A DNA stretch of 53,850 nucleotides, taken from assembly GCA_900556585.1 (NCBI GenBank), contig USPD01000006.1:1-53850 (forward strand), written 5' to 3'. The notes beneath the pieces are model-generated. The model made no database searches, had not been told where the DNA came from, and saw nothing but the letters and a program-made list of their open reading frames with translations. Each line of letters starts with the position of its first letter. Position 1 is the first letter of the stretch. A program made the position numbers and the translations under genes. This document shows positions 8,663 through 16,630 of this stretch, piece by piece. This DNA comes from an uncultured Eggerthella sp. (lineage in GTDB: Bacteria; Actinomycetota; Coriobacteriia; Coriobacteriales; Eggerthellaceae).

Positions 8663-8697
8663 AGGTCTTTCCGATCATCACAAAGGCCTCTTTTCTT
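8663..8697 (+). terminator. Terminator or attenuator upstream of the aminotransferase
   Basis: AGGTCTTT (8663-8670) pairs with AAAGGCCT (8682-8689), one pair being G-U, and is followed by CTTTTCTT. It may end the CoA-transferase transcript. Confidence 0.5.
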
Positions 8698-8886
8698 AAG
8701 AACAAAACTTTCTATAAAAACACCCTTGTTATTTTGCGAGCAGCTACTTCAACCTCTATACTGAAACGGTGTATAAAAGTAAGAAACTGTTTGTACAAAA
8801 TAATCTTTTATTGCTGTTATTCTTGCTTCAGTGACAACAATATACAAGCAATTTCTTTAACGTTCGTACTAACGGAAGGAAACAGA

Positions 8887-10176
8887 ATGCCCACGTACGC
8901 GGAAATGGGAAAAGAAGAACTTACTACACTTAAAGCCGCATTAACCGAAGAATACGAAACATACTGCGCTCAAGGACTTTCCTTGAATATGGCTCGCGGT
9001 AAGCCAGGCAAGGATCAGCTTGATTTAAGTATGCCTTTGCTTGACATCCTTTCTTCAGATGATGCCTGCACCGCCGCAGATGGTACCGATATTCGCAACT
9101 ATGGTGTTGTTGATGGTTTACCAGAAGCAAAAGAGCTCATGGCTTCTATGCTTGATGACAAACCAGAAAACACCATTGTGTTTGGTAATTCAAGCTTGAA
9201 CATTATGTATGACACCGTAATGCGGTGCTGGGTATTCGGCACTCTTGGTGCAACTCCTTGGAGCAAGCTTGATTCAGTAAAATTTGTTTGCCCTGTTCCT
9301 GGCTACGATCGTCATTTTGGCGTCACCGAAGAATTCGGCATTGAAATGGTTACAGTTCCTATGAACGAAGATGGTCCCGATATGGATGCTGTGGAAGAAT
9401 TAGTTGCAAACGATTCTTCTTTCAAGGGTATTTGGTGTGTTCCTAAGTACTCAAATCCTGGTGGCGTAACCTATTCCGATGAAGTTGTTCGTCGTCTTGC
9501 TTCTATGAAGTGCGCCGCTGAAGACTTCCGCATTTTCTGGGATAACGCCTATACCGTACATCATCTTTATGACGATCCTGCCGAACAGGATCAACTGCTT
9601 GACATTGCAACTGCTTGTAACGAAGCAGGCAATCCTAACCGCTACTTTAAGTTTGCTTCCACTTCCAAGGTAACCTTCCCAGGTGCTGGACTTGCAGCAA
9701 TGGCAGCAAGTCCTGAAAACATTGCTGAAATCAAAAAGCGCATGGGTGCGCAAACCATCGGTCATGACAAACTTAACCAGCTTCGCCATGTTCGCTTCTT
9801 AAAGGATGCCAACGGTATTGCAGCCCATATGGCAAAACATGCCGCAATTCTCCGTCCTAAATTTGAGCTGGTATTAAAGATGCTTACTGAAGGACTTGAA
9901 GGTACTGGTTGTGGTTCTTGGAGCAATCCTCGTGGTGGATACTTCATTTCCTTCAATGCTCCTGAAGGATGCGCAAAGCGCATTGTTTCCCTTGCTAAAG
10001 AAGCTGGTGTAACCATGACTGGCGCAGGCGCAACCTATCCTTACAAAAACGATCCAAAGAATTCAAATATTCGTATTGCTCCTACCCTTCCCCCACTAGA
10101 CGAACTGGAAGCAGCAATGAAGGTATTTGTCTGCTGCGTAAAACTTGCCGCAGTAGAGAAGCTGCTTGAAGCATAA
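8887..10176 (+). CDS. Aspartate aminotransferase, type Ic
   Basis: A 429-residue PLP enzyme of fold type I, in the small aminotransferase subgroup Ic (Pfam Asp_aminotransf, as in Corynebacterium AspT). Visible landmarks are NMARGKPGKDQLDLS at 34-48, the aldimine neighbourhood FWDNAYTVHHL (D219) and the PLP lysine K261 in FASTSKVTFPGAGLA. It should interconvert aspartate and 2-oxoglutarate with oxaloacetate and glutamate. The ATG at 8887 follows GGAAGG and gives the family N-terminus. The longer reading to 8734 is unsupported. It is monocistronic, with a strong terminator after it. Confidence 0.88.
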   Translation: MPTYAEMGKEELTTLKAALTEEYETYCAQGLSLNMARGKPGKDQLDLSMPLLDILSSDDACTAADGTDIRNYGVVDGLPEAKELMASMLDDKPENTIVFGNSSLNIMYDTVMRCWVFGTLGATPWSKLDSVKFVCPVPGYDRHFGVTEEFGIEMVTVPMNEDGPDMDAVEELVANDSSFKGIWCVPKYSNPGGVTYSDEVVRRLASMKCAAEDFRIFWDNAYTVHHLYDDPAEQDQLLDIATACNEAGNPNRYFKFASTSKVTFPGAGLAAMAASPENIAEIKKRMGAQTIGHDKLNQLRHVRFLKDANGIAAHMAKHAAILRPKFELVLKMLTEGLEGTGCGSWSNPRGGYFISFNAPEGCAKRIVSLAKEAGVTMTGAGATYPYKNDPKNSNIRIAPTLPPLDELEAAMKVFVCCVKLAAVEKLLEA

Positions 10177-10239
10177 AGTATCGTTTACAGAATTAATCAA
10201 GCACACTTACTTTTAAGTGAGCATTCCGCAAAAGCATTA

Positions 10240-10278
10240 CTGCACCTCTTATTAACCTCTAAGAGGTGCAGTTTTTTT
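10240..10278 (+). terminator. Rho-independent terminator of the aminotransferase
   Basis: CTGCACCTCTTA (10240-10251) pairs perfectly with TAAGAGGTGCAG (10260-10271) around an 8-base loop and is followed by seven Ts. It lies 11 bases before the HD-domain gene, so that gene needs readthrough or its own promoter. Confidence 0.92.
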
Positions 10279-10289
10279 AAAGGGACACA

Positions 10290-11183
10290 ATGAAAATAGA
10301 TTGCGAACAAGCACAGCAAGCATTTTTTGATTACGTACACGCTTATAATGCACACAATCCTCGTATTGCCCTTAAAATTGATCATTCATTGCGCGTTGCA
10401 AAGTTATGCCGGACAATTGCACAAAATGAAGAATATTCCGAAGACGATTGCAATTTAGCCTGGTTAATTGGTTTGCTTCACGACATTGGTCGGTTTGAAC
10501 AATTGCGTATTTGGAACACGTTTTCTGACGCGCAATCAATCAGCCACGCAGAATTGAGCGTTAAGGTCCTTTTTGAACAGACAATAAATGATACGACCTT
10601 TAACGCTGAACCAAACAATACAGCAAACATTCTTGAGCACAACTTTTCAAGCAACCTTCCCGCTTCGCAAATTCGACTGCGAAGGTTTGTCAACTGCACA
10701 CAAGAAGATGATCTTATTCGCTGCGCTATTGGATATCACAGCATTTTTCGTCTACCTGACAACCTACCAAAACGAACTTACAATTTTTGTAGCATAGTAC
10801 GAGATGCCGACAAGCTTGATATTCTTGATACCGTTCAAAACAGTACTCCCGAAACTATCTTAAATAGCACCTTAGAAGATTTGCGCGACAGCCCGCTATC
10901 TTCGGCAGTAATTGCCGCATTTAACGAAAAACACTGTGTCAGAAGACAAGATAGACACTACCCAGCTGATTTCGTAGTAGGATTCTTGTGCTTTGTTTTT
11001 GAACTAGAACACGATACAAGCATATTGCTTGCGCTGAAATCAAAAAGCCTATTAGAGTTAGCCGAGCATCCTTTTGGTATGAAAGAAGAATTCACAAACC
11101 CCGCTACACGGCAGGAATTTATTCGTATGAAGGATGAGCTAACAGCATGGCTTCAATATCATCAGGAAAAGCCTACTTCCTAG
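10290..11183 (+). CDS. HD-domain metal-dependent phosphohydrolase
   Basis: A 297-residue protein with an HD domain. H32 is in DHSLRVAKL, H64-D65 in GLLHDIGRFEQ, H86 in SHAELS and an Asp in VRDADKLDILD (around 171-178). Such domains hydrolyse phosphate esters, often nucleotides, with divalent metals. The start has an AAAGGGA RBS. No second catalytic or sensor domain is visible in the C-terminal 100 residues. Its TAG overlaps the TAG of the convergent Sel1-like gene within CTAG (11180-11183). The substrate is unknown. Confidence 0.8.
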   Translation: MKIDCEQAQQAFFDYVHAYNAHNPRIALKIDHSLRVAKLCRTIAQNEEYSEDDCNLAWLIGLLHDIGRFEQLRIWNTFSDAQSISHAELSVKVLFEQTINDTTFNAEPNNTANILEHNFSSNLPASQIRLRRFVNCTQEDDLIRCAIGYHSIFRLPDNLPKRTYNFCSIVRDADKLDILDTVQNSTPETILNSTLEDLRDSPLSSAVIAAFNEKHCVRRQDRHYPADFVVGFLCFVFELEHDTSILLALKSKSLLELAEHPFGMKEEFTNPATRQEFIRMKDELTAWLQYHQEKPTS

Positions 11184-11785
11184 CAATCAAGTCCCATGCT
11201 TCGTGCACGTTCAAAACACTCTGCCGCCTTATTACAATTTCGACTACAACCAAAACCATATTGGTATAAGTAACCCAATCTATACCAAACCACTTCAGGC
11301 TGAGGAATTAAAACAGAATCATAGGAAGCACACTGCTCAAACAACACAAAACAACGATTCATATCATTTTCCTGCGCATTGCCGCTTTGCCATTTTGACC
11401 ACAAAACAAATGCAGAATACATAATTATTTCCGCATCAATACCTTCTTTTGTATTTACTTTATTCAAGCAAGATTCTGCCTGAAGCAAAAAATCAAACTG
11501 CGCACCTTGCAAATACGCGAAATAGCACCAAATACCCAATTCCTTGTACAAAAGGCGCATCATGCATTTCAGACGAAGTGAAGCCCTATAGGAAAGCTGA
11601 CAATTTTCTGGCATCTTAACGAAACCGAACCTATCAAGAGCGTTGGCAAGTTTTTTAATCAATCTAAAGCATTGAAAGGCGCTTAAACATCCGTGATGGC
11701 TACGAGAATACAAAACTAGCTCGTCAGCATCTTGCCAAAACATATTCCATTGATCTGCAGATAACATAGGTGCGGTAGTTTTCAT
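11180..11785 (-). CDS. Sel1-like repeat protein of unknown function
   Basis: A 201-residue soluble, cysteine-rich protein. The only recognisable element is a single C-terminal Sel1/TPR-like repeat at about 165-197 (WYRLGYLYQYGFG...NKAAECFERARSMG). The remainder is predicted alpha-helical, consistent with a solenoid. It lies 40 bases downstream of the small HTH gene on the same strand and has no visible promoter of its own, so it is probably the effector gene of the operon controlled by the repressor at 12133. Sel1 proteins usually act as protein-protein adaptors. The role here is unknown. Confidence 0.7.
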   Translation of the reverse strand: MKTTAPMLSADQWNMFWQDADELVLYSRSHHGCLSAFQCFRLIKKLANALDRFGFVKMPENCQLSYRASLRLKCMMRLLYKELGIWCYFAYLQGAQFDFLLQAESCLNKVNTKEGIDAEIIMYSAFVLWSKWQSGNAQENDMNRCFVLFEQCASYDSVLIPQPEVVWYRLGYLYQYGFGCSRNCNKAAECFERARSMGLDC

Positions 11786-11825
11786 ATGCGTTCATTCCCA
11801 AGCCAAACCCGTCAAGCAACTACTC

Positions 11826-12035
11826 TTATGGACGAAATTCGCACAATGCGCCCCAAGCAAGTTGCTTGGCATCATCATTGAACAGCTTCATGAGAACGCG
11901 AATCTCGTTAAGGGTAAGCATTCCTGGGTTTTGTTCTTTATAGCGATAAAGTCTTTCAGACTGATACAAAGCATGTGCGCAATCTTCCACACTAAGGCCA
12001 GATACTATTCGAGCTTCTTCTAGCCAGCTTTGCAT
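11826..12035 (-). CDS. Small Cro/XRE-like helix-turn-helix protein
   Basis: A 69-residue protein with a strong AGGAGG RBS before the ATG. Residues about 6-50 (EEARIVSGLSVEDCAHALYQ, then ERLYRYKEQNPGMLTLNEI) resemble a compact XRE/Cro fold with a somewhat degenerate recognition helix. It is divergent from the LexA/CI-like repressor at 12133, and its promoter overlaps that repressor's best operator. The layout mimics a CI-Cro switch. It could also be an adaptor rather than a DNA-binding protein. Confidence 0.7.
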   Translation of the reverse strand: MQSWLEEARIVSGLSVEDCAHALYQSERLYRYKEQNPGMLTLNEIRVLMKLFNDDAKQLAWGALCEFRP

Positions 12036-12052
12036 ATATTCCTCCTAGCATT

Positions 12053-12112
12053 TTTTACCAGTTTAACTGGTAAAAGGAAGCTGTCAATTTTTCTTACCAG
12101 TTGGTTTGGTAG
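12053..12112. promoter_or_regulatory. Two operators and promoter of the divergent repressor switch
   Basis: Operator 1 is a perfect dyad with 11-base arms (12053-12063 TTTTACCAGTT, 12065-12075 its complement) around one central base. Operator 2 (12094-12112) repeats the left arm TTACCAGTT exactly and has a degenerate right arm ending TTGGTAG. A minus-strand promoter TTGACA (12082-12087), 16-base spacer, TAAACT (12060-12065) would drive the small HTH gene, and operator 1 covers its -10 element. Operator 2 sits about 20 bases before the repressor gene with TAGAAT at 12110-12115 as a possible -10 box. This pattern predicts repression of the small gene and autoregulation. Confidence 0.78.
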
Positions 12113-12132
12113 AATTTTTTCAGAGGTGAGGC

Positions 12133-12807
12133 ATGAGAAACTTCATTGGTGACAATATAAATGCGCTTCGCATCAACAAAGGCTGCTCCCAAGCGAAATT
12201 TGCCAAAATTTCTGGTGTTAGTCAAAGCTCTATTTCTGCTTGGGAACGCGGAGAAAGCGTTCCGCAGTCTCATCATGTTCAAGCCATCATTGATGCCTTT
12301 CCTGATTTAACTCCCGATGACATATTGAGCGAAGAGCTAGGCTACGCTAAACGACTTATCCTGAGTCCTTACATTCGCAAAGAAGACGTAATAGACATCC
12401 CTTTATTCGGATCCATAGCAGCAGGCAAGCCAATCGAAATGCTTACCTGCGAAGAACGCTACGCTTTGCCAGTTTCAATCTACGATCAACACAAAGATGC
12501 TTTTTATCTTAAAGTTGAAGGTGAATCAATGAATCGTGTGTTGCCCAATGGTAGCTTTGCACTTATTGATCCTAATTTACGAGAAGCACATGATGGAAAA
12601 GTGTATGCAGTAAGCATTGATAATTCCGACGCCACCATTAAGAGGGTTCATATCTTAAACAACAAAGAAGGATTTAAATTGCGACCAGATTCGTTCGATC
12701 CATCATTCGAACCAATCGTATTTAAAAATTCAGACCAAATTCCTCATACGCTACGTGTAATTGGTCAGGTAGTGTGGTACACCATGCCTTATGGCAAAGA
12801 ATTATAA
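12133..12807 (+). CDS. LexA/CI-like repressor with S24 self-cleavage domain
   Basis: A 224-residue repressor. Residues 7-60 form an XRE helix-turn-helix (CSQAKFAKISGVSQSSISAW). Residues 92-224 form an S24 peptidase domain with a classical Ala97-Gly98 cleavage bond (GSIAAGKP), nucleophile Ser132 in EGESMNRVLPNG and general base Lys170 in DATIKRV. It should bind the dyads just upstream and be inactivated by RecA-stimulated self-cleavage, so the divergent operon would be DNA-damage-inducible. The RBS is GAGGTGAG. No phage structural genes adjoin it, so it is either a domesticated prophage switch or a dedicated stress regulator. Confidence 0.88.
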   Translation: MRNFIGDNINALRINKGCSQAKFAKISGVSQSSISAWERGESVPQSHHVQAIIDAFPDLTPDDILSEELGYAKRLILSPYIRKEDVIDIPLFGSIAAGKPIEMLTCEERYALPVSIYDQHKDAFYLKVEGESMNRVLPNGSFALIDPNLREAHDGKVYAVSIDNSDATIKRVHILNNKEGFKLRPDSFDPSFEPIVFKNSDQIPHTLRVIGQVVWYTMPYGKEL

Positions 12808-12829
12808 GGTGCCACTATAAACTAAGTTG

Positions 12830-12865
12830 TTACAGCATTTCTTTACCACAATACGGACAGTGCAT
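12830..12865 (-). pseudogene. Eleven-codon zinc-ribbon start fragment (MHCPYCGKEML)
   Basis: Directly after the HAD phosphatase gene a minus-strand ATG reads MHCPYCGKEML and then TAA. It has a plausible RBS (GGTGGGG). The residues match the start of small zinc-ribbon proteins that open CPYCGKEM. No continuation is seen in any frame. It is either the decayed 5' end of a zinc-ribbon gene or a genuine metal-binding micropeptide. Confidence 0.4.
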
Positions 12866-12901
12866 AGCATCCCCACCGAATTACAGATTAATCAAGACTA
12901 A

Positions 12902-13570
12902 TTAAGCAATAACTCGAGCAACAGCCAAAGGGATATCAGAAGGCGAATTCGCCCAAGCGTTTACATGAGCAAGCTCCCCTTCGCGCCCAAAACCATAGGC
13001 GCATCCCACAAAGGGAATGCCAGCGTGAAGAGCAACCTCTTCGTCATGCATTCTATCACCTATCATTACCTGGGGTTTTGCGTGATTCGAAGAAACCTGT
13101 TCATATATTTGCCATTTAGGCAAATCATTAAATGCTTCCGCACAGTAATAAGCGCTAAACCACGTATCTAATCCGAACTGCTGACGATGAACTTCACAAT
13201 ATTTATTTCGACAGTTGCTTAAAAAAGCTAAATCAAAGCCCTGATTCTTAAGATCAGTGAGCATTTCCGATACGCCATCAAATAGTCGCGCTTGGCCCTT
13301 TTCGGTTCGGCTATCCATTTCCTTACCTACAATACCTGCAGCCCTACGCCACACTTTCTCGGACAAGTCAGGAGCAAACGTAGTCCACATATCTTCTACT
13401 GTATAGCCCAACCATTGGCTAATCCACGCATCACTAAATTCCCGGGGCTGTTTATAACCTTGTTCCACAAGCCATGCATAAGCACTTCGAAAAGCAGGCC
13501 CATATATAGCCATGCTGTCATGAAGAGTTCCATCAAAATCAAAAAAGAGTGTCCCTTTTACGCCGTCCAA
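12902..13570 (-). CDS. HAD-family hydrolase, phosphoglycolate phosphatase-like
   Basis: A 222-residue haloacid dehalogenase-type phosphatase. Motif I is FDFDGTLHD with nucleophile D11 and acid D13, motif II is FLSNC near residue 118, and motif IV is VMIGDRMHDE. A helical cap lies between motifs I and II (about 20-95), as in the phosphoglycolate phosphatase/Gph group. Its ATG lies inside the 3' end of the OYE gene (13-base overlap), so translation is probably coupled. The substrate is unknown. It could be a housekeeping phosphatase for sugar phosphates or nucleotides. Confidence 0.85.
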   Translation of the reverse strand: MDGVKGTLFFDFDGTLHDSMAIYGPAFRSAYAWLVEQGYKQPREFSDAWISQWLGYTVEDMWTTFAPDLSEKVWRRAAGIVGKEMDSRTEKGQARLFDGVSEMLTDLKNQGFDLAFLSNCRNKYCEVHRQQFGLDTWFSAYYCAEAFNDLPKWQIYEQVSSNHAKPQVMIGDRMHDEEVALHAGIPFVGCAYGFGREGELAHVNAWANSPSDIPLAVARVIA

Positions 13571-14577
13571 AAAATCCCCAATTCTTCAAATGCTTTCTTT
13601 GCCCACTGCGAATCTTTAAGTACCGCGCGACCTACTCCAATAAGATCAGCCTTGTCTTGTTCAAGAAGATTCTCTAATGAAGCACCATCACGAACCCCAC
13701 CCGTCAAAATAACAGGGACTGAAACTGCTTGTTTGATAGCTTTAGATTCTTCGCCAAAATATCCTGGAACTTTAGAGCCATCGCCGCGGTATCCGCAAAG
13801 ACCACCCGAAATATCAAGTAAATCAACACCGGCATTCTCTAAGATTTTTGCTGCTGCAACCGCATCAGCAACGCTCGATCCGCCCTCTTGATAATCGCAA
13901 GCGCCCAAGCGAAGCGCCACTACATAATCTGGGCCAACCGCCCAACGTACCGCCCTAACCACTTGGCAATGCAGACGTAACCTTCCTTCAATGGTTGATC
14001 CAGTATATGCATCATCGCGCTTATTGGTAAGTGGGGAATAAAACTGATTGAGCAAGTATCCGTGAGCAGAATGGATTTCTACACCATCATAACCTGCCTC
14101 TTTTGTACGGCAAGCAGCAGAAACAAAATCGGAAATAACCTGATCGATTTCATCTTGCGTCATAGTGTGAGACTCAATAGCTTCACCTCGTGTCGTGGTA
14201 TAAGGCATCCCCGTAGGAGCAGGGGCAGTAGTTTTGCCATCAAGAGCGCAAATTGATTTACCGCCTGCATGATTAATTTGAGCCATAACCTTTGATCCGT
14301 TGTTATGAATAACTTCAACGAGCTTGCGAAGGCCTTCCACGTCTTCATCTTTAGAAAAAGAAACCTGCCCAACGCTCGCTTGACCTTCTTTGTTAATATA
14401 GCTGTGCTCGGTTACCACAAGGCCGAAATAACCGCCTTGCGTTTTCTCGTTGTAATAGTCGCAAAGCGCCTGACTAACCTCCCCTTCACCAACTGACTTT
14501 TCAGTTGCCATAGGAGGAAGAACAAGACGGTTGCGTAAAGTGAGTGCCTTGATAGCAAGCGGCGTAGTTAGCAACAT
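13558..14577 (-). CDS. Old Yellow Enzyme family NADH:flavin oxidoreductase
   Basis: A 339-residue single-domain FMN TIM barrel. The hallmarks are LRNRLVLPPMATEKSVGEG at the N-terminus, AQINHAGGKS, EIHSAHGYLLNQFYSP (H-x-x-H ligand pair region), and the C-terminal FMN-phosphate segment LTGGVRDG...DLIGVGRAVL. It ends without the iron-sulfur and Rossmann domains of enoate/2,4-dienoyl-CoA reductases, so it is a classical small OYE that reduces activated C=C bonds of enones or related compounds. The RBS GGGAG precedes the ATG. It forms a two-gene operon with the HAD phosphatase. The physiological substrate is unknown. Confidence 0.88.
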   Translation of the reverse strand: MLLTTPLAIKALTLRNRLVLPPMATEKSVGEGEVSQALCDYYNEKTQGGYFGLVVTEHSYINKEGQASVGQVSFSKDEDVEGLRKLVEVIHNNGSKVMAQINHAGGKSICALDGKTTAPAPTGMPYTTTRGEAIESHTMTQDEIDQVISDFVSAACRTKEAGYDGVEIHSAHGYLLNQFYSPLTNKRDDAYTGSTIEGRLRLHCQVVRAVRWAVGPDYVVALRLGACDYQEGGSSVADAVAAAKILENAGVDLLDISGGLCGYRGDGSKVPGYFGEESKAIKQAVSVPVILTGGVRDGASLENLLEQDKADLIGVGRAVLKDSQWAKKAFEELGIFWTA

Positions 14578-14882
14578 GGATATCTCCCTGCTTTCAGTTC
14601 TATGTAAGCGCTAAATCTTATTAGTTTCTTGCCTATCATAACGCAATGCTTGCCTTGTATCGCCTTATACAATTGAGGACCAATACTTTGCAGAAAGCTA
14701 ATTATTAAGAATTAAAAGCCTACTTGCATACTGGGCAATCCCTATAAGCAAGTAGGCCTAATATTAATAAGCAGCGTTTCTACAGCTATCCTACTCTAGC
14801 AGTGGCTAGCGAAACTCTTGCCATTGCTATTGCAGTATTTTATTTGCGTCGCACGAAATACCTTTATGCTTTTCTGTCAGCC
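14578..14882. other. Intergenic region between OYE gene and rib operon
   Basis: About 305 bases. It contains the upstream region of the OYE gene and the rib operon terminator (14714-14757). The rest, 14758-14882, shows no supported gene. Confidence 0.5.
14714..14757 (-). terminator. Rho-independent terminator of the rib operon
   Basis: GCCTACTTGC (14718-14727) pairs with GCAAGTAGGC (14748-14757), followed on the minus strand by TTTT. It lies about 125 bases downstream of ribH. Confidence 0.75.
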
Positions 14883-15350
14883 TTATGCCTCAATTTGGTG
14901 GATAAGGTTAACCATCTCAATAGCGCTCGTAGCGCAATCGTAACCCTTATTACCAGCCTTCGTACCAGCGCGTTCGATTGCCTGCTCAATAGTGTCAGTA
15001 GTTACAACGCCAAAGAGAACAGGAACACCAGTCTTTAAACCTACCTGAGCTACGCCTTTTGCAGCTTCATTGCATACCAAATCATAGTGAGAAGTAGCGC
15101 CGCGAATTACCGCACCTAAGCAAATAACTGCATCATACTTACCAGACTCAGCCATCTTTTGCGCAATCAAGGGAATCTCAAATGCACCAGGAACCCAAGC
15201 TACATCTACATCTTCTTCCTTTACGTCATGACGAACTAAACCATCCATCGCACCAGAAAGAAGTTTGGAAGTAATAAACTCATTAAAACGTGCAGCTACA
15301 ATACCCACTTTAATATCGCGAGAAACAAGTTTGCCTTCTAGAGTATTCAT
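14883..15350 (-). CDS. ribH: 6,7-dimethyl-8-ribityllumazine synthase
   Basis: A 155-residue lumazine synthase, the usual length. It joins 5-amino-6-ribitylamino-uracil and dihydroxybutanone phosphate to lumazine and assembles into pentamers or icosahedra. Landmarks are VAARFNEFIT, VPGAFEIP (substrate pocket), LGAVIRGATSHYD with the catalytic His, and FGVVTTDTIEQA. It is the last gene of the operon, 51 bases after ribBA, with RBS AAAGGAC. Confidence 0.97.
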   Translation of the reverse strand: MNTLEGKLVSRDIKVGIVAARFNEFITSKLLSGAMDGLVRHDVKEEDVDVAWVPGAFEIPLIAQKMAESGKYDAVICLGAVIRGATSHYDLVCNEAAKGVAQVGLKTGVPVLFGVVTTDTIEQAIERAGTKAGNKGYDCATSAIEMVNLIHQIEA

Positions 15351-15401
15351 CTAAAACAGTCCTTTCGATTGTTGCTTTAAACATCATTGTTTTGATTAAA
15401 C

Positions 15402-16622
15402 CTATGCATTCACCGCTTGAGCATCCATATCAAGCAGATGTCCCATTTTTTCTTTTTTGGTTTCTAAATAGAAGCGATCGTAATCAGTGGCAGGCATCTG
15501 GATAGGTACTCGTTCAACAATTTCCATACCAAAATCCTCAAGCTGATAAACCTTGTCGGGGTTATTGGTAAGTAAGCGCATAGTTTTAACCCCTAAATCA
15601 CGTAAGATTTGAGCGCCAATATAGTATTCACGCATGTCGCCTTCAAAACCTAGCGCTAAGTTAGCTTCCAAAGTATCCATGCCCTGATCCTGCAACTCAT
15701 AGGCACGAAGTTTATTAACCAAGCCAATACCGCGACCCTCTTGACGCATATACAAAACAATGCCACGGCCTTCCTCTTCAACCTGACGCATTGCAGTTGT
15801 CAGCTGATCACCGCAATCGCAGCGAAGAGAACCAAAAGCATCGCCCGTTAAGCACTCAGAGTGAACACGACACAAGATGTTTTGACCGTCACCAATGTCA
15901 CCCTTAACTAGAGCAACGTGATGTTCGCCGTTAAGCTTGTTGATATATGCATAGGCACGGAAATTGCCATACTTAGTAGGCATGAGAGGCGACGCTACGC
16001 ATTCTACTAATTTGTCATGCTTTTTGCGGTATTCCTGTAAAGCTTTGATTGAAATAAACGAAATACCCCACTTCTGCGCAAGCTCAATAAGCTCAGGGGT
16101 ACGCATCATAGTTCCATCTTCACGCATGATCTCACAGCATAAGCCACATTCTTTGAGGCCAGCCAAACGCATCAAGTCTACCGTAGCTTCAGTGTGCCCA
16201 TTACGCTCAAGCACCCCGTTTTTCTTTGCCATCAAAGGAAACATATGCCCTGGACGACGAAAATCTTCAGGCTTTGCACCATCAGATACGCACATACGAG
16301 CAGTATAGCCACGCTCTTCAGCTGAAATACCTGTTGTGGTATTCACATGATCGATCGATACCGTGAATGCTGTTTCATGATTGTCAGTATTCGTGGTTAC
16401 CATTTGAGGGAACATAAGCTTTCTGCACAATTCAATGCTCATTGGCATACAGATAAGGCCTTTGCCATGAACAGCCATGAAGTTGACGTTTTCAGTCGTA
16501 GCAAATTCTGCGGCACAAATAAAATCGCCTTCATTTTCACGATCGGGATCGTCAGTGCAAAGAATTATTTTTCCTTGACGCAAGTCCTCTAATGCTTGTT
16601 CTATTGTTGAAAATTCAAACAT
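15402..16622 (-). CDS. ribBA: Bifunctional DHBP synthase / GTP cyclohydrolase II
   Basis: A 406-residue fusion. Residues about 3-200 are 3,4-dihydroxy-2-butanone-4-phosphate synthase (DDPDRENEGDF acidic loop, RPGHMFPL, GHTEATVDLMRLAG). Residues about 205-395 are GTP cyclohydrolase II with the zinc cluster CLTGDAFGSLRCDCG and RQEGRGIGL. It supplies both riboflavin precursors from ribulose-5-phosphate and GTP. RBS AGGAG. It lies 8 bases after ribE, so the two are co-translated. Confidence 0.97.
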   Translation of the reverse strand: MFEFSTIEQALEDLRQGKIILCTDDPDRENEGDFICAAEFATTENVNFMAVHGKGLICMPMSIELCRKLMFPQMVTTNTDNHETAFTVSIDHVNTTTGISAEERGYTARMCVSDGAKPEDFRRPGHMFPLMAKKNGVLERNGHTEATVDLMRLAGLKECGLCCEIMREDGTMMRTPELIELAQKWGISFISIKALQEYRKKHDKLVECVASPLMPTKYGNFRAYAYINKLNGEHHVALVKGDIGDGQNILCRVHSECLTGDAFGSLRCDCGDQLTTAMRQVEEEGRGIVLYMRQEGRGIGLVNKLRAYELQDQGMDTLEANLALGFEGDMREYYIGAQILRDLGVKTMRLLTNNPDKVYQLEDFGMEIVERVPIQMPATDYDRFYLETKKEKMGHLLDMDAQAVNA

Positions 16623-16630
16623 GAATACTC

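Larger units (their letters stand above)
8421..8886. other. Intergenic region with RNA structure, terminator and aminotransferase leader
   Basis: The 466 bases hold two hairpins at 8448-8525 and a terminator at 8663-8697. An AT-rich stretch 8700-8886 presumably contains the promoter of the aminotransferase (TATAAA at 8713-8718 and TATAAA at 8771-8776 are candidate -10 elements). The aminotransferase frame is open back to 8734, but no RBS or conserved residues support that extension. Confidence 0.5.

Noticed and set aside
8734..8886. N-terminal extension of the aminotransferase
   Set aside because: No Shine-Dalgarno, no conserved residues, while the ATG at 8887 has GGAAGG and gives the expected family start.
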